This document shows positions 1 to 12,500 of a stretch of 64,000 nt of DNA, piece by piece. The stretch is from the NCBI GenBank assembly GCA_963736325.1, contig CAVTOG010000015.1, forward strand, positions 372,001 to 436,000, in the 5' to 3' direction. The stretch is from Actinoallomurus sp963736325 (lineage in GTDB: Bacteria; Actinomycetota; Actinomycetes; Streptosporangiales; Streptosporangiaceae). A model generated the notes under the pieces. That model did not search any database. It saw only the letters and a list, made by a program, of their open reading frames with translations, and was not told the DNA's origin. Position numbers and translations under genes: made by a program. Each line of letters opens with the position of its first letter. Position 1 is the first letter of the stretch.

Positions 1-3000
1 ATCGCGAGCATCATCAAGATGGTGCTGGCGTTGCAGGGCGAGATGCTGCCGCGCACGCTGCACGCCGCAGAGCCTTCCCCGCACGTCGACTGGTCGGCCG
101 GAAACGTCAAGCTGCTGAACGAGGCGGTGCCGTGGCCGTCGAACGGGGAGCCGCGCCGGGGCGGTGTCTCGGCGTTCGGCGTCAGCGGCACGAACGTTCA
201 CGTGATCCTCGAAGAGGCCCCGGCGCTCGACGACGCGGCAGAAGCCGACGACGCCGGCGCGCCGGCGGCCGAGGAGCCCGAGGCCACGGCCGTACCGGTG
301 CTGTCGGGTTCCGGCACATCGGCGTGGCTGGTCTCGGGGCGTGGCGCCGAGGCCTTGACCGGTCAGTCCGTGCGACTGCGGGACTTCATGCTCGCTCATC
401 CGGAGCTCGATCCGGCCGACGTCGGATGGTCCCTGACGACGACGCGCGCGATGTTCGAGAACCGCGCGGTGATCGTGGGTTCGGAGCGCGAGGAGATGAT
501 GGCCGGCCTGGCGGCGGTCGCCATCGGTCAGCCTTCCGCCGGCGTGACGGCCGGCGTCGCGCCCGATGACGGTGCCGGCCGTACGGTGTTCGTCTTCCCG
601 GGTCAGGGTTCGCAGTGGCTCGGCATGGGCCGGGAGCTGCTGGAGTGCTCGCCGGTGTTCGCGGCGCGGATGGAGGAGTGCGCCGAGGCGCTGGCCCCGT
701 TCGTGGACTGGTCGCTGCGCGACGTGCTGGCCGGTGAGCTGGGTTTTGAGGCCGCCGATGTGGTGCAGCCCGCGCTGTGGGCCGTGATGGTCTCCCTCGC
801 GGCGGTCTGGGAGGCGGCCGGTGTCGCCCCGGACGCCGTGGTGGGTCACTCTCAGGGTGAGATCGCTGCGGCGTGTGTGGCGGGGATCCTGTCGTTGGAG
901 GACGCCGCACGTGTCGTGGCGTTGCGGAGCAAGTCGCTGACCGTGCTGGCGGGCAAGGGCGGCATGCTGTCGGTCGCCGAGCCCGCCGACCGGGTCCGCG
1001 AGCGTCTCGTCGCCTGGGGCGACCGGGTGTCGCTGGCGGCCGTGAACGGCCCGTCGGCGACGGTGGTCTCCGGAGACCTCCCGGCGTTGCAGGAACTGGC
1101 CGAGATCTGTGAGGGCGAAGGCGTCCGCGCCCGGATCATCCCGGTGGACTACGCCTCCCACAGCGCCCAGGTCGACGCCCTCGAAGACGAGATCCGTACG
1201 GTGTTGCAGGGGATCGCGCCGCAGACCGCGCGGATCCCGATGGTGTCGGCGATGACCGGCGAGTCGCTGGCGGGCCCGGAGCTGGACGCGGGCTACTGGT
1301 ACGCCAGCCTGCGCGCGTCGGTGGAGTTCGACCGAGCTATCCGCGTGCTGGCCGAGGACGGCCACCGTGCCTTTCTCGAGGTGTCTCCGCACCCGGTGCT
1401 GACCGGTGCGATCGGCGACACGCTCGACGACACGGGAGTGACGGCGTCGCTGGTGGCCGGCACGCTCCGCCGCGACGAAGGCGGCCCCGCGCGGCTGCTG
1501 ACCTCCTTCGCCGAGGCGTACGTCAACGGCGTCCACATCGACTGGGCGAGCGTTCTCGAACCCGCGACACCGGTCGGCCTGCCCACCTACGCGTTCCAGC
1601 ACCGGAGGTTCTGGCCGCAGGCCGCTCCCGTGCAGCAGACCATCGCGGCGGCCGACGGCGTCGCTTCCGCGGCCGAGGCCAGGTTCTGGGCGGCGGTCGA
1701 GGACGGCGACCTGCGTGAACTGGCGGACACGCTCTCGATCAACGATCACCGGCTGAGCGAGGTGCTGCCGGCGCTCGCGTCGTGGCGACGTCGCGAGCGG
1801 AACGAGTCGGCCGTCGCGGACTGGCGTTACCGCGTCTCGTGGGAGCCGGCGTCCGATCTGGGATCGGCGATGCTGTCCGGCACGTGGCTCGTGGTCACGC
1901 CGGACGAGGCATCGGCACAGGACTGCGTGCGCGCCCTGACCGAGCGTGGTGCCGAGACCGTCGTGATCGAGGCCGGTGCGGCCGGCCTGGACCGGACCGT
2001 CTTGGCGGAGCGGCTCGGTGGCTTCGACATGCGTTTCGCGGGTGTGCTGTCACTGCTGCCCTTGGACGAGACTCCGGTGGCCGGGTTCCCGGTGGTGCCG
2101 GCCGGGCTCGCCGGGTCCCTGATCTTGATCCAGGCGCTCGGCGATGCCGGGATCTCCGCTCCGCTGTGGTCCCTCACGCGGGGCGCGATGGTCACCGGTC
2201 CGGGCGAGACCGTGGCGAGTCCGGTGCAGGCGCAGGTGTGGGGTCTCGGCCGGGTCGCGGGGCTTGAGCACCCGGGGCGCTGGGGCGGCCTGATCGACCT
2301 GCCGCAGGCGTGGGACGACCGGGTCGGTGTGCGGTTGTGCGAGGTGCTCGCCGACGGTGGTGAGGACCAGGTCGCGATCCGCTCCGCCGGTGTTCTGACG
2401 CGGCGTCTCGTACGCGCGGAGCCTCGCCGGACCGGCACTGAGAACTGGACGCCTCGCGGAACGGTTCTGCTCACCGGCGCGACGGGCGAGATCGGCCCGT
2501 ACGTGGGCCGGTGGCTGGCCGGGCGCGGGGCCGAGCGCGTGGTGCTGACCAGCCGCTCCGGCCCGACCGCGGCGCTGGCCGCGGAGGTGGCCGCGGTGGC
2601 CGAGTCCGGGACCACCGTCTTCTTCGTGGCGTGTGATGTCGCGGAGCGGTCGCAGGTGGCCGGGCTCTTGGAGCGGCTCGCGGTCGACGGCCCGCCGTTG
2701 AAGTCGGTGTTCCACGCGGCCAACGCGGGCCGGATGGTGTCGTTCGACGGCACCGGGATCCCGGAGCTGGAGGAGGCCCTCGGCGCGAAGGCGGCCGGGG
2801 CCGTGTGGCTGGGCGAGCTGACCGCGGACCTGGATCTGGACGCCTTCGTCCTGTTCTCCTCGATCGCGGCGACCTGGGGCAGCGTCGAGCACGGCGCGTA
2901 CGCGACCGGAAACGCGTTCCTGGACGCGTTCGCGGAGCAGCGGCGTTCACGTGGCTTGCCGGCCACCTCGGTGGCGTGGGGTGTCTGGGACACCAAGGAC

Positions 3001-3570
3001 TGGGCCGCGGTCGAAGCGATCGCCTCCCACGCGCCCGGTGCCCTGACCCCGGCGCGGCTTCGGCGCCAGGGCATGGAGTTCCTCGACCCACAGCGCGCGC
3101 TGATAGCGATGGACCAGGCGCTCGTCGACGACGAGACGTTCGTCGCCATCGCGGACGTCGACTGGGACGCGTTCGCTCCGGTCTTTCGCGCGGTGCGCTC
3201 CTGGCCCTTGCTCGACCAGATTCCCGAAGTCCTGCGGGCGGCGGCCGCCGCGGCGCCTTCGCAGGCCGCCGTCTCGGCTCACGAGGGCGAGTTCGCCGCT
3301 CGCCTGGCGAAGACGGGCGCGGACGAGCGTCAGCGGCTGGTCGTCGATCTGGTGCGGTCGCACGCGGCGGCTGTGCTGGGTCACGGTTCGCTGGACGCGG
3401 TGTCGGCGGATCGGGCTTTCCGGGATCTCGGATTCGATTCGCTGACCGCCGTCGAGCTGCGGAACCGGCTGAACGTGGCGACGGGCCTGGTCCTGCCGTC
3501 GACGGTGGTGTTCGACTATCCGTCCGCGACCGTGCTGGCGACCGAGGTGATCGGGCGGCTGCTGGGTGTT
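1..3570 (+). other. PKS module A (partial): KS C-term-AT(mM)-KR(A2)-ACP
   Basis: Only the last ~75 residues of the KS are present, up to the SGTN motif near 185. The AT runs from about 579 to 1617, with GHSQGE near 844 and YASH at 1150-1161, so methylmalonyl-CoA is predicted. KR: nucleotide-binding TGATGEIG at 2473-2496, W at 2875, H at 2890 and catalytic Tyr at 2899. Trp eight residues before Tyr plus His three before, with no LDD, is the A2 fingerprint (L-hydroxyl with epimerised alpha-methyl). The ACP serine is at 3439 in GFDSL. Confidence 0.88.
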
Positions 3571-6500
3571 TCGCAGCCGGCCGGTGTTCAGCCGGTGGTG
3601 GTCACGGTGGACCCGGCGGAGCCGATCGCGATCGTCGGGATGGGATGCCGCTTCCCGGGCGGCGCCCACAGCCCCCAGAGCATGTGGGACCTGCTGGTGT
3701 CCGGCGGGGACGCCGTGTCGGGGTTCCCGACCGATCGCGGTTGGGACATGGAGGGGCTGTTCGACCCGGACCCCGACAACCCCGGTACGTCGTATGTGCA
3801 GGAGGGCGGCTTCCTGCACGCCGCCGCGGACTTCGACGCGTCGTTCTTCGGGATCTCGCCGCGTGAGGCCCTCGCGATGGATCCGCAGCAGCGGCTGCTG
3901 CTGGAGACCTCCTGGGAGGCGCTGGAACGCGCCGGCATCGACCCGCACTCGGTGCAAGGGTCTGCGACCGGAGTGTTCACCGGGGCCGCCCCGTCGGGGT
4001 ACGCCAGCCAGGTCATCGGTATCGAAGGTGCCGAGGGCCATCTGATCACGGGGAACGTGGGCAGCGTTCTCTCGGGCCGTATCTCCTACACCCTGGGCCT
4101 GGAGGGCCCGGCGGTGACGGTGGACACGGCGTGTTCGTCGTCGCTGGTGGCGTTGCACCTGGCGGCGCAGGCGCTGCGTGCGGGCGAGTGCTCGATGGCG
4201 CTCGCCGGCGGCGTCATGATGATCGCCGATCCCGCGGAGTTCATCGGGTTCTCCCGGCAGCGGGTGCTGGCCGCCGACGGTCGTTGCAAGGCCTTCTCGG
4301 CCGACGCCGACGGCATGGGCATCGCCGAGGGCGCCGGGATGGTGCTGCTGGAGCGGCTCTCTGACGCTCAGCGCAACGGCCACAACGTGCTGGCCCTGAT
4401 CCGCGGCAGCGCCGTCAACCAGGACGGCGCGTCGAACGGCCTGACGGCGCCGAACGGCCCGTCGCAGCAGCGGGTCATCAAGGCCGCCCTGGCGAGCGCG
4501 GGGTTGTCGGCCGCCGACGTGGACGCCGTGGAGGCGCACGGCACGGGGACGGCGCTGGGCGACCCGATCGAGGCGCAGGCGCTGATCGCGACCTACGGTC
4601 AGGAGCGTTCCGCCGACCGGCCGCTCTGGCTGGGTTCGGTGAAGTCGAACATCGGGCACGCCCAGCAGGCCGCGGGTGTCGCCGGTGTCATCAAGATGGT
4701 GCTGGCTCTGCAGCACAGTGTTCTTCCGGCGACGTTGTTCGCCGACGAAGCCTCCCCCCATGTGGACTGGTCCGCCGACACCGTGCGGCTGCTGACCGAG
4801 TCGAAGCCCTGGCCGGCCGGTGAGACGCCGCGCCGTGCGGGTGTGTCGGCGTTCGGGATCAGCGGCACCAACGGGCACATCATCCTCGAAGAGGCGCCGT
4901 TGCCCGGCGAGGTCGCCGAACCGGCCGAACCGGCGACGCCGGTGCTGTCGGGCTCTGACACCGTGGCGTGGCTGGTCTCCGGCCGGACCGCGGACGCCGT
5001 CGCCGGTCAGGCGGGACGGCTGCGCGAGTTCGCGCTGGCCGGCCCGGAGCTCGCCCCGAGGGACGTGGCCTGGTCGCTCGCCACGACCCGGTCGATGTTC
5101 GAGCACCGCGCGGTGGTCGTCGGTTCGGACCGTGAGGAGCTGGCGGCCGGGCTCGCGGGCCGGTCGATCTCCGGTGCGGTGCGAGGTTCGGCACGGGTCG
5201 GGTTCGTGTTCTCGGGTCAGGGCTCGCAGCGGGCGGGGATGGGCGCGGGGTTGTACGCGGCCAGTCCGGTGTTCGCCGAGGTCTTCGACCAGGTATGTGT
5301 GCTGCTGGAGGCCGAGCTGGGTCTTCCGGTGGCCGACGTGGTGCTCGGACGGGTCGAGCCCGATGCGAGTTTCGGTGCGGACGCGACCGTCTACGCGCAG
5401 TCGGGGTTGTTCGCGTTCCAGGTCGGTGTGGTGTCGCTGCTGAAGGCGGCCGGGGTGTCGCCGGCGGCGGTTGCGGGCCACTCGGTCGGTGAGGTGGCGG
5501 CCGCGTGGGCGGCCGGCGTGCTGTCCCTTGAGGACGGGGCGCGCTTGGTGGCGACCCGTGCGCGGTTGATGCAGGCGTTGCCCGAGGGTGGGGCGATGTG
5601 GGCGGTCGCCGCGCCGGAGGGTGAGGTTCTGGCGTCGATCGACGGCGTCGAAGGCGTGTCGATCGCGGCGGTGAACGGCCCGGCCGCGACGGTGATATCC
5701 GGTGACGCCGACGCTGTCGAGGCCGTCGCCGAGTCGTGGCGGTCCGGTGGCGTACGGGTTCGGCGGTTGCGGGTCTCGCACGCGTTCCACTCCCACCTGA
5801 TGGACCCGGTGCTGGACGAACTGCGCCAGGTGGCTTCGGGCCTGACGCATGGCATGCCGCGGTTGCCGTGGGCGTGTGGCACGACGGGCGAGGTCCTGGA
5901 GGAGTTCGGCCCCGGCTACTGGGTCGAGCAGGCGCGCGGTGCGGTGCGGTTCGGTGACGCCGTCTCGGCGTTGTCCGACCGTGGTGTGGACGTGTTCGTC
6001 GAGATCGGCCCGGACGGGACGTTGTCGGGTCTGGGGCCGGCGGTCGTCGCCGATGGTGTGTTCGTGCCGGTGTCGCGGCCGAAGGTGCCGTCGGATGTCG
6101 CGTTGCTGGAGGCGCTGGGCCGGGTCCACGTGTCCGGCGGATCGGTGGATTGGGCGGAGGTGTTCGCGGGCGGACGGCGGGTCGAGCTGCCGACGTACGC
6201 GTTCCAGCACCAGCGTTTCTGGCCCGAGGCCGTACAGACCACGAGTGAAGACCGGTCCGAGACCGTGGCGGACGCCGGGTTCTGGGCCGCGGTCGAGGAC
6301 GGTGATGTCCGGCAGGTCGCCGACACGCTCGCGCTCGACGACGACCGGATCGGCGACCTGCTGCCCGCTCTCGCCACTTGGCGGCGGCGTTCACGTGAAG
6401 ACTCGGCGGTCGCGGATTGGCGGTACCGCGTCTCTTGGGCGCAGGTCGCCGAACCGGCCTCGGCGACGCTGTCCGGCACCTGGCTCGTGGCCACCCCGGA

Positions 6501-9500
6501 CGAGGCGCTGGCACAGGACTGCGTCCAGGCGCTGAACGAACGCGGCGCCGAGACCGTGGTCTTCGAGGTCAGTGCCGAGGCGGATCGCGTCGCTCTGGCC
6601 GGGCGCCTGACCGCACTGGATGACGTGACCGGTGTGGTGTCGCTGCTGGCCCTCGGCGAGGGCCCGGTGATCGGGAACCTGGCGCTCGTGCAGGCGCTGG
6701 GCGACGCCGAGGTCTCCGCTCCGCTCTGGGCGATCACGCAGGGCGCCGTCTCGACGGGTCTCGGCGATGCCGCTCCGGATCCGGTGCAGGCGCAGGTGTG
6801 GGGCTTCGGCCGGGTCGCGGCTTTGGAACACCCCGAGCGCTGGGGCGGTCTCGTCGACCTGCCCGCCGCGTGGGACGGCCGGACCGGCGCACGGTTGTGC
6901 GGGATCCTCGCCGGCGTCGGCGAGGACCAGGTCGCGATCCGCGCGGCCGGGACGATGGGCCGCCGCCTCGTCCGTGCCTCCCAGCCCCGTATCGGCGACG
7001 CATGGACGCCGGGCGGGACGGTGCTGGTCACCGGCGGCACCGGCGGGATCGGCGGACAGGTCGCGTTGTGGGCGGCCGGTCGCGGCGCACGCCGTGCGGT
7101 GCTGACCAGCCGTTCCGGCCCCGGCGCCGCGGGTGCCGGCGCCCTGGCCGCGGAGCTGGCCGCGGCCGGTACGTCCGTGGACGTGGTCGCCTGCGACATC
7201 GCGGACCGTGCCGAGGTGGCGGCCATGCTGTCCCGCATCGACGTGGACGGTCCGCCGTTGAGCTCGGTCGTCCACTCCGCGGGTGTCGGTGAGGCGAAGG
7301 CGATCGAGGAGTTCACACCAGCCGACCTGGACCGGGTCTCGGCGGTCAAGACCGCCGGCGCGACGGTGCTGGACGAGCTGACGCGGAGCATGGACCTCGA
7401 CGCGTTCGTGGTGTTCTCTTCGGTGTCGGCGATCTGGGGCAGCGGTCTGCAGCCCGGGTACGCCGCCGCGAACGCGTTCCTCGACGCCCTGGTCGAGGGA
7501 CGCCGTTCCCGCGGGCTGGTCGGCACGTCGCTGGCCTGGGGTCTGTGGGGCGGCGCCGGGATGGGCGCCGGAACGGCCGGCGAACACCTGCAGCGCTACG
7601 GCCTGCGGCTGATGAATCCCGAGCTCGGCATCCGCGCGATGGCCCAGTCGATCGACGCGGGCGAGCCGGTGGTCGCGGTCGCCGACGTCGACTGGCGGCG
7701 GTTCGCTCCCACCTTCACGTTGCGCCGTCCCAGCCCGCTCATCGAGGCACTGCCCGAGGTGCGGCAGGCGCTGGCGGCGCCGGTCGACACGGCCACCAAG
7801 GTCGAGTCCGGCCTGGCCGAACGCCTGGCCGGGCTGTCCCGCGCCGAGCAGGACCGGATCCTGATCGACCTGATCCGCACCGAAGCCGCATCCGTCCTGG
7901 GCCACTCCTCCGCCGAGGCGGTCGAAGCGGACCGGGCGTTCAGCGACCTCGGCTTCGACTCCCTGACCGCGGTCGAACTGCGTGGCCGCCTCGGCGCCGT
8001 CACCGGCCTGACCCTGTCCGCCACGCTCGTCTTCGACTATCCGTCCGCCGAGATACTCGCCGAACATCTGCTCGGCGAGATACTCGGTGTCCACCCCGCC
8101 TCCGGAACCCCGGTCCCCGTCGTCACCGCCGCCGTCGAAGGCGAGCCGATCGCCATCGTGGGCATGAGCTGCCGCCTGCCCGGCGGCGTGACGAGCCCGG
8201 ACCAGTTGTGGGACCTGGTGGCCGCCGGCACCGACGCGATCTCCGCGTTCCCGCAGGACCGCGGCTGGGAGGTCCACGACCCGGACCTGGCCGACTCGAA
8301 CGCCACGTACGCCCGCGTCGGCGGTTTCGTCCACGACGCGACCCACTTCGACGCCGGCTTCTTCGGCATCTCTCCGCGTGAAGCCCTCGCGATGGACCCG
8401 CAGCAGCGGCTCCTCCTCGAAGCATGCTGGGAGGCACTGGAGGGCGCCGGGATCGCTCCCGCCTCGCTACGCCGCTCGGTGACCGGCGTGTTCGCGGGTG
8501 CGGCGTCGTCGGGTTACGACATCGGCCTGATGCTGTCCGCCGACGATGAGCGGCCGGAAGGTCACCTGGCCACGGGCAATGCGGGCAGCGTGATCTCGGG
8601 CCGGATCGCGTACGCGTTCGGGCTCGAAGGCCCCGCGGTGACCGTGGACACGGCCTGTTCGTCGTCGATGGTCGCGCTGCACCTGGCCTGCCAGGCACTG
8701 CGGTCCGGTGAGTGCACGATGGCACTGGCCGGCGGCGTGACCGTGATGGCCACCCCGGGCGCCTTCGGTGAGTTCTCCAAGCAGCAGGGCATGGCCGCCG
8801 ACGGCCGCTGCAAGCCGTTCTCCGACGACGCCGACGGAACCGGCTGGGCCGAAGGCGCCGGCATGCTGGTCGTGGAACGGCTGTCGGACGCGCAGCGCAA
8901 CGGCCACAACGTTCTCGCGGTGATCCGCGGCAGCGCGGTCAACCAGGACGGTGCCTCGAACGGTCTCACCGCGCCGAACGGTCCCTCGCAGCAGCGAGTG
9001 ATCCGGGCCGCGCTGGCGAACGCGCGCCTGTCCGCCTCCGACGTCGACGCGGTCGAGGCGCACGGCACCGGTACGACGCTCGGTGACCCGATCGAGGCGC
9101 AGGCGCTGCTCGCGACCTATGGTCAGGACCGGCCGCAGGAACGGCCGCTCTGGCTGGGATCGGTCAAGTCGAACATCGGCCACTCCCAGTCCGCGGCCGG
9201 CGTCACCGGGATCATCAAGATGGTCCTCGCGATGCGCCACGGTCTCCTGCCGCGCACACTGCACGCCGACGTCCCCTCGACCCACGTGGACTGGTCGGCC
9301 GGCACGGTGCGCCTACTCAACGAGGCACTGCCGTGGCCGTCGAGCGATCGGCCGCGCCGGGCGGGCGTCTCCGCGTTCGGCATGAGCGGCACCAACGCCC
9401 ACGTCATCGTCGAAGAGGCCCCGGCGGCCGAAGAGCACACCGAAACGGCCGAAGAGCCGAGCGCCCCGGTGCTGTCGGGCTCCGGTGTCTCGGCATGGCC

Positions 9501-12500
9501 GGTGTCGGGCCGGTCGGCGGAGGCCCTGACCGGGCAGGCCGGACGGTTGCGGGAGTTCGCGCTCGCCCATCCGGGGCTCGGGGCGAAAGACGTGGCATGG
9601 TCACTGGCGACGACGCGGTCGGCTTTCGAGAACCGCGCCGTGGTGGTCGGCTCCGGTCGTGAGGAGCTGGCGGCGGGCCTGGCGGCGGTCGCGACCGGGC
9701 AACCGGCCGTCGGCGTGACCACTGGTGCCGCGCCCGGCGACGGAGTGGGCCGTACGGTCTTCGTGTTCCCGGGGCAGGGCTCGCAGTGGCTCGGCATGGG
9801 CCGGGAGCTGCTGGAGTCCTCGCCGGTGTTCGCGGCCCGGTTCGCCGAGTGCGCCGCCGCGCTGGCCCCGTTCGTGGACTGGTCGTTGCACGATGTGCTG
9901 AACGGCACGGCCGGTTTCGAAGCCGCCGATGTCGTGCAGCCTGCGCTGTGGGCGGTGATGGTCTCTCTCGCCGCGGTGTGGGAGGCCGCCGGTGTGAAGC
10001 CGGACGCGGTCGTCGGTCACTCGCAGGGTGAGATCGCGGCGGCCTGCGTGGCGGGCATCCTGTCTCTTCCGGACGCCGCGCGTGTCGTGGCGTTGCGGAG
10101 CAAGTCCCTGACCGCCCTTGCGGGCAACGGCGGGATGTTGTCGATCGCCGAGCCTGCCGACCGGGTCCACGAGCGTCTCGCCGCTTGGGGTGACCGGGTG
10201 TCGCTGGCGGCCGTGAACGGCCCCGCCGCGACCGTGGTCTCCGGAGAGCCCGGGGCGTTGCAGGAGCTGGCCGATCTCTGTGAGGCCGAGGGCGTACGTG
10301 CCCGGATGATCCCGGTGGACTACGCCTCGCACAGCGCTCAGGTCGACGCCCTCGAAGACGACATCCTGAATGTTCTGGCCGCGATCACTCCGGGACCTGC
10401 GCGTATCACGATGGTCTCGGCGATGACCGGCGAGCCGCTGGAGGGCCCGGAGCTGGACGCGGGCTACTGGTACGCGAGCCTGCGCGCGTCGGTGGAGTTC
10501 GACCGCGCCATCCGCGTGCTGGCCGCGGACGGCCACCGGGTGTTCGTCGAGGTGTCTCCGCACCCGGTGCTGACGGGTGCGATCGGTGACACGCTCGACG
10601 ACGCGGAGGTGGCGGGACCGCTGGTCACCGGCACGCTCCGCCGAGACGAGGGCGGCCCGGCGCGGCTGCTGACCTCCTTCGCCGAGGCGTACGTCAACGG
10701 CGTCCACATCGACTGGGAGAGCGTTCTCGAACCCGGTACCTCGGTCGGCCTGCCCACCTACGCCTTCCAGCGCCAGCGGTTCTGGCCGCGGATCTCGGCC
10801 ACGGCCGGACCGCGCGCGTCGGCGACGTCGGGCACCGCCGCGGAGGCCGCCTTCTGGGCCGCCGTCGAGAGCGGCGACGTACGGCAGGTCGCCGGCACGC
10901 TCGACGTCGGCGACGACCGGCTGGGCGAGCTCCTGCCCGCGCTGGCCGCCTGGCGGCGCCGTGAGCAGGACGACTCGGCCGTCGCCGACTGGCGCTACCG
11001 CGTCTCGTGGGTGCCGGTCTCGGACAACGGCTCGCCGGTGCTGTCCGGCACCTGGCTGGTCGTCGCCCCGGACGACGCGTCGGCGCGTGAGTACGCGGAC
11101 GCCCTGACCGGCCGCGGCTCCGACGTCATCGTGGTCGAAACCGGTCAGGCGACGGATCACGCGGTCCTGACCGACCGCATCACCGAGGCGCTGGCCGAGA
11201 CCGATCGTTCACGGCTGTCGGGCGTGCTGTCGCTCCTGGCGCTGGACGAGACACCGCTCGCCGGCCATCCCGACGTGCCGGCCGGCCTCGCCGCGACGAC
11301 GTCGCTGGTCCAGGCCCTGGCCGACGCCGAGATCGCCGCACCGCTGTGGTCACTGACCCGGGGAGCGGTGTCCACCGGCCCCGGCGACATCCTCACCGAC
11401 CCGATCCAGGCGCAGACGTGGGGGCTGGGCCGGGTCGCGGCGCTCGAGAACCCCGACACCTGGGGCGGCCTGATCGACCTGCCGCAGGACTGGGACGAGC
11501 GGAGCGCCGCCCGCCTGTGCGCGGTACTCGCCGAAGCCGAGGAAGACCAGGTCGCGATCCGGCCCTCCGGGATCCTGGCCCGCCGCCTGGTCCACGCCCC
11601 GCTGCCCCCGTCCGGCCGTCGCCGCTGGACCAGCGACGGCACCGCTCTCGTCACCGGCGGTACGGGTGCCATCGGAGGCAACGTCAGCCGGTGGCTCGCC
11701 GAACGCGGCGCCGCACGCCTCGTACTGTCCAGCCGCTCGGGTCCGCAGGCGTCCGGAGTGGCGAACCTGGCCGCCGAACTGGCCGCCGCCGGTACGCGCG
11801 TCGACGTGGTCGCCTGCGACATCGCACAGCGTGACCAGGCAGAGGGGCTGCTCGCGCGGATCGCCGCGGACGGTCCGCCGCTCACCACGGTGATGCACGC
11901 CGCAGGTGTCGCCGGCGGCGGCGCGGTACGCGACATCGGCCCGGCGAACCTGACGGAAGACCTGGCGGCGAAGGCCTCCGGCGCCGCGTGGCTGGACGAG
12001 CTGACACAGGATCTTGAACTCGACGCCTTCGTGCTGTTCTCCTCCGGTGCCGCGATCTGGGGAAGCGGACTGCTCGGCGGTTACGCGGCGGCCAACGCGT
12101 TCCTCGACGCGGTCGCCGAGCGCCGCCGGGCCCACGGACTGGCGGCGACGTCGGTGGCGTGGGGTCTGTGGGGCGGCGGTGGCATGGTCTCCGGCGAGGT
12201 CGGTGACCAGCTGCGGCGCGTCGGGATGCGGGTCATGGATCCGGCCTCGGGTGTGCTGGCACTGGCCCAGGCCCTGGACAATGGTGACGGCGTGGTCACG
12301 GTCGCCGACGTCGACTGGGAGCGGTTCACGCCGACGTTCACCCTGCGCCGTCGCAGCCCGCTGATCGAGTCGCTGCCCGAAGTACGACAGGCCCTGGCCG
12401 ACGCCGGCGACGCGGACGGCGCCGGCACACCGGAGTCGCTCACGGAGTTCGGCCGTCGGCTGGAATCCCTGTCCGAGACCGAACAGCGGCGAATGCTCAC

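Noticed and set aside
2473..2899. KRs of modules A, D, F and H as inactive because their HAAG-like motif and Rossmann loop differ from the others
   Set aside because: They keep the glycine-rich loop, the Ser in FSS, the catalytic Tyr and the Asn, and carry a coherent A2 fingerprint, so reduction with an epimerised alpha-methyl is the better reading.
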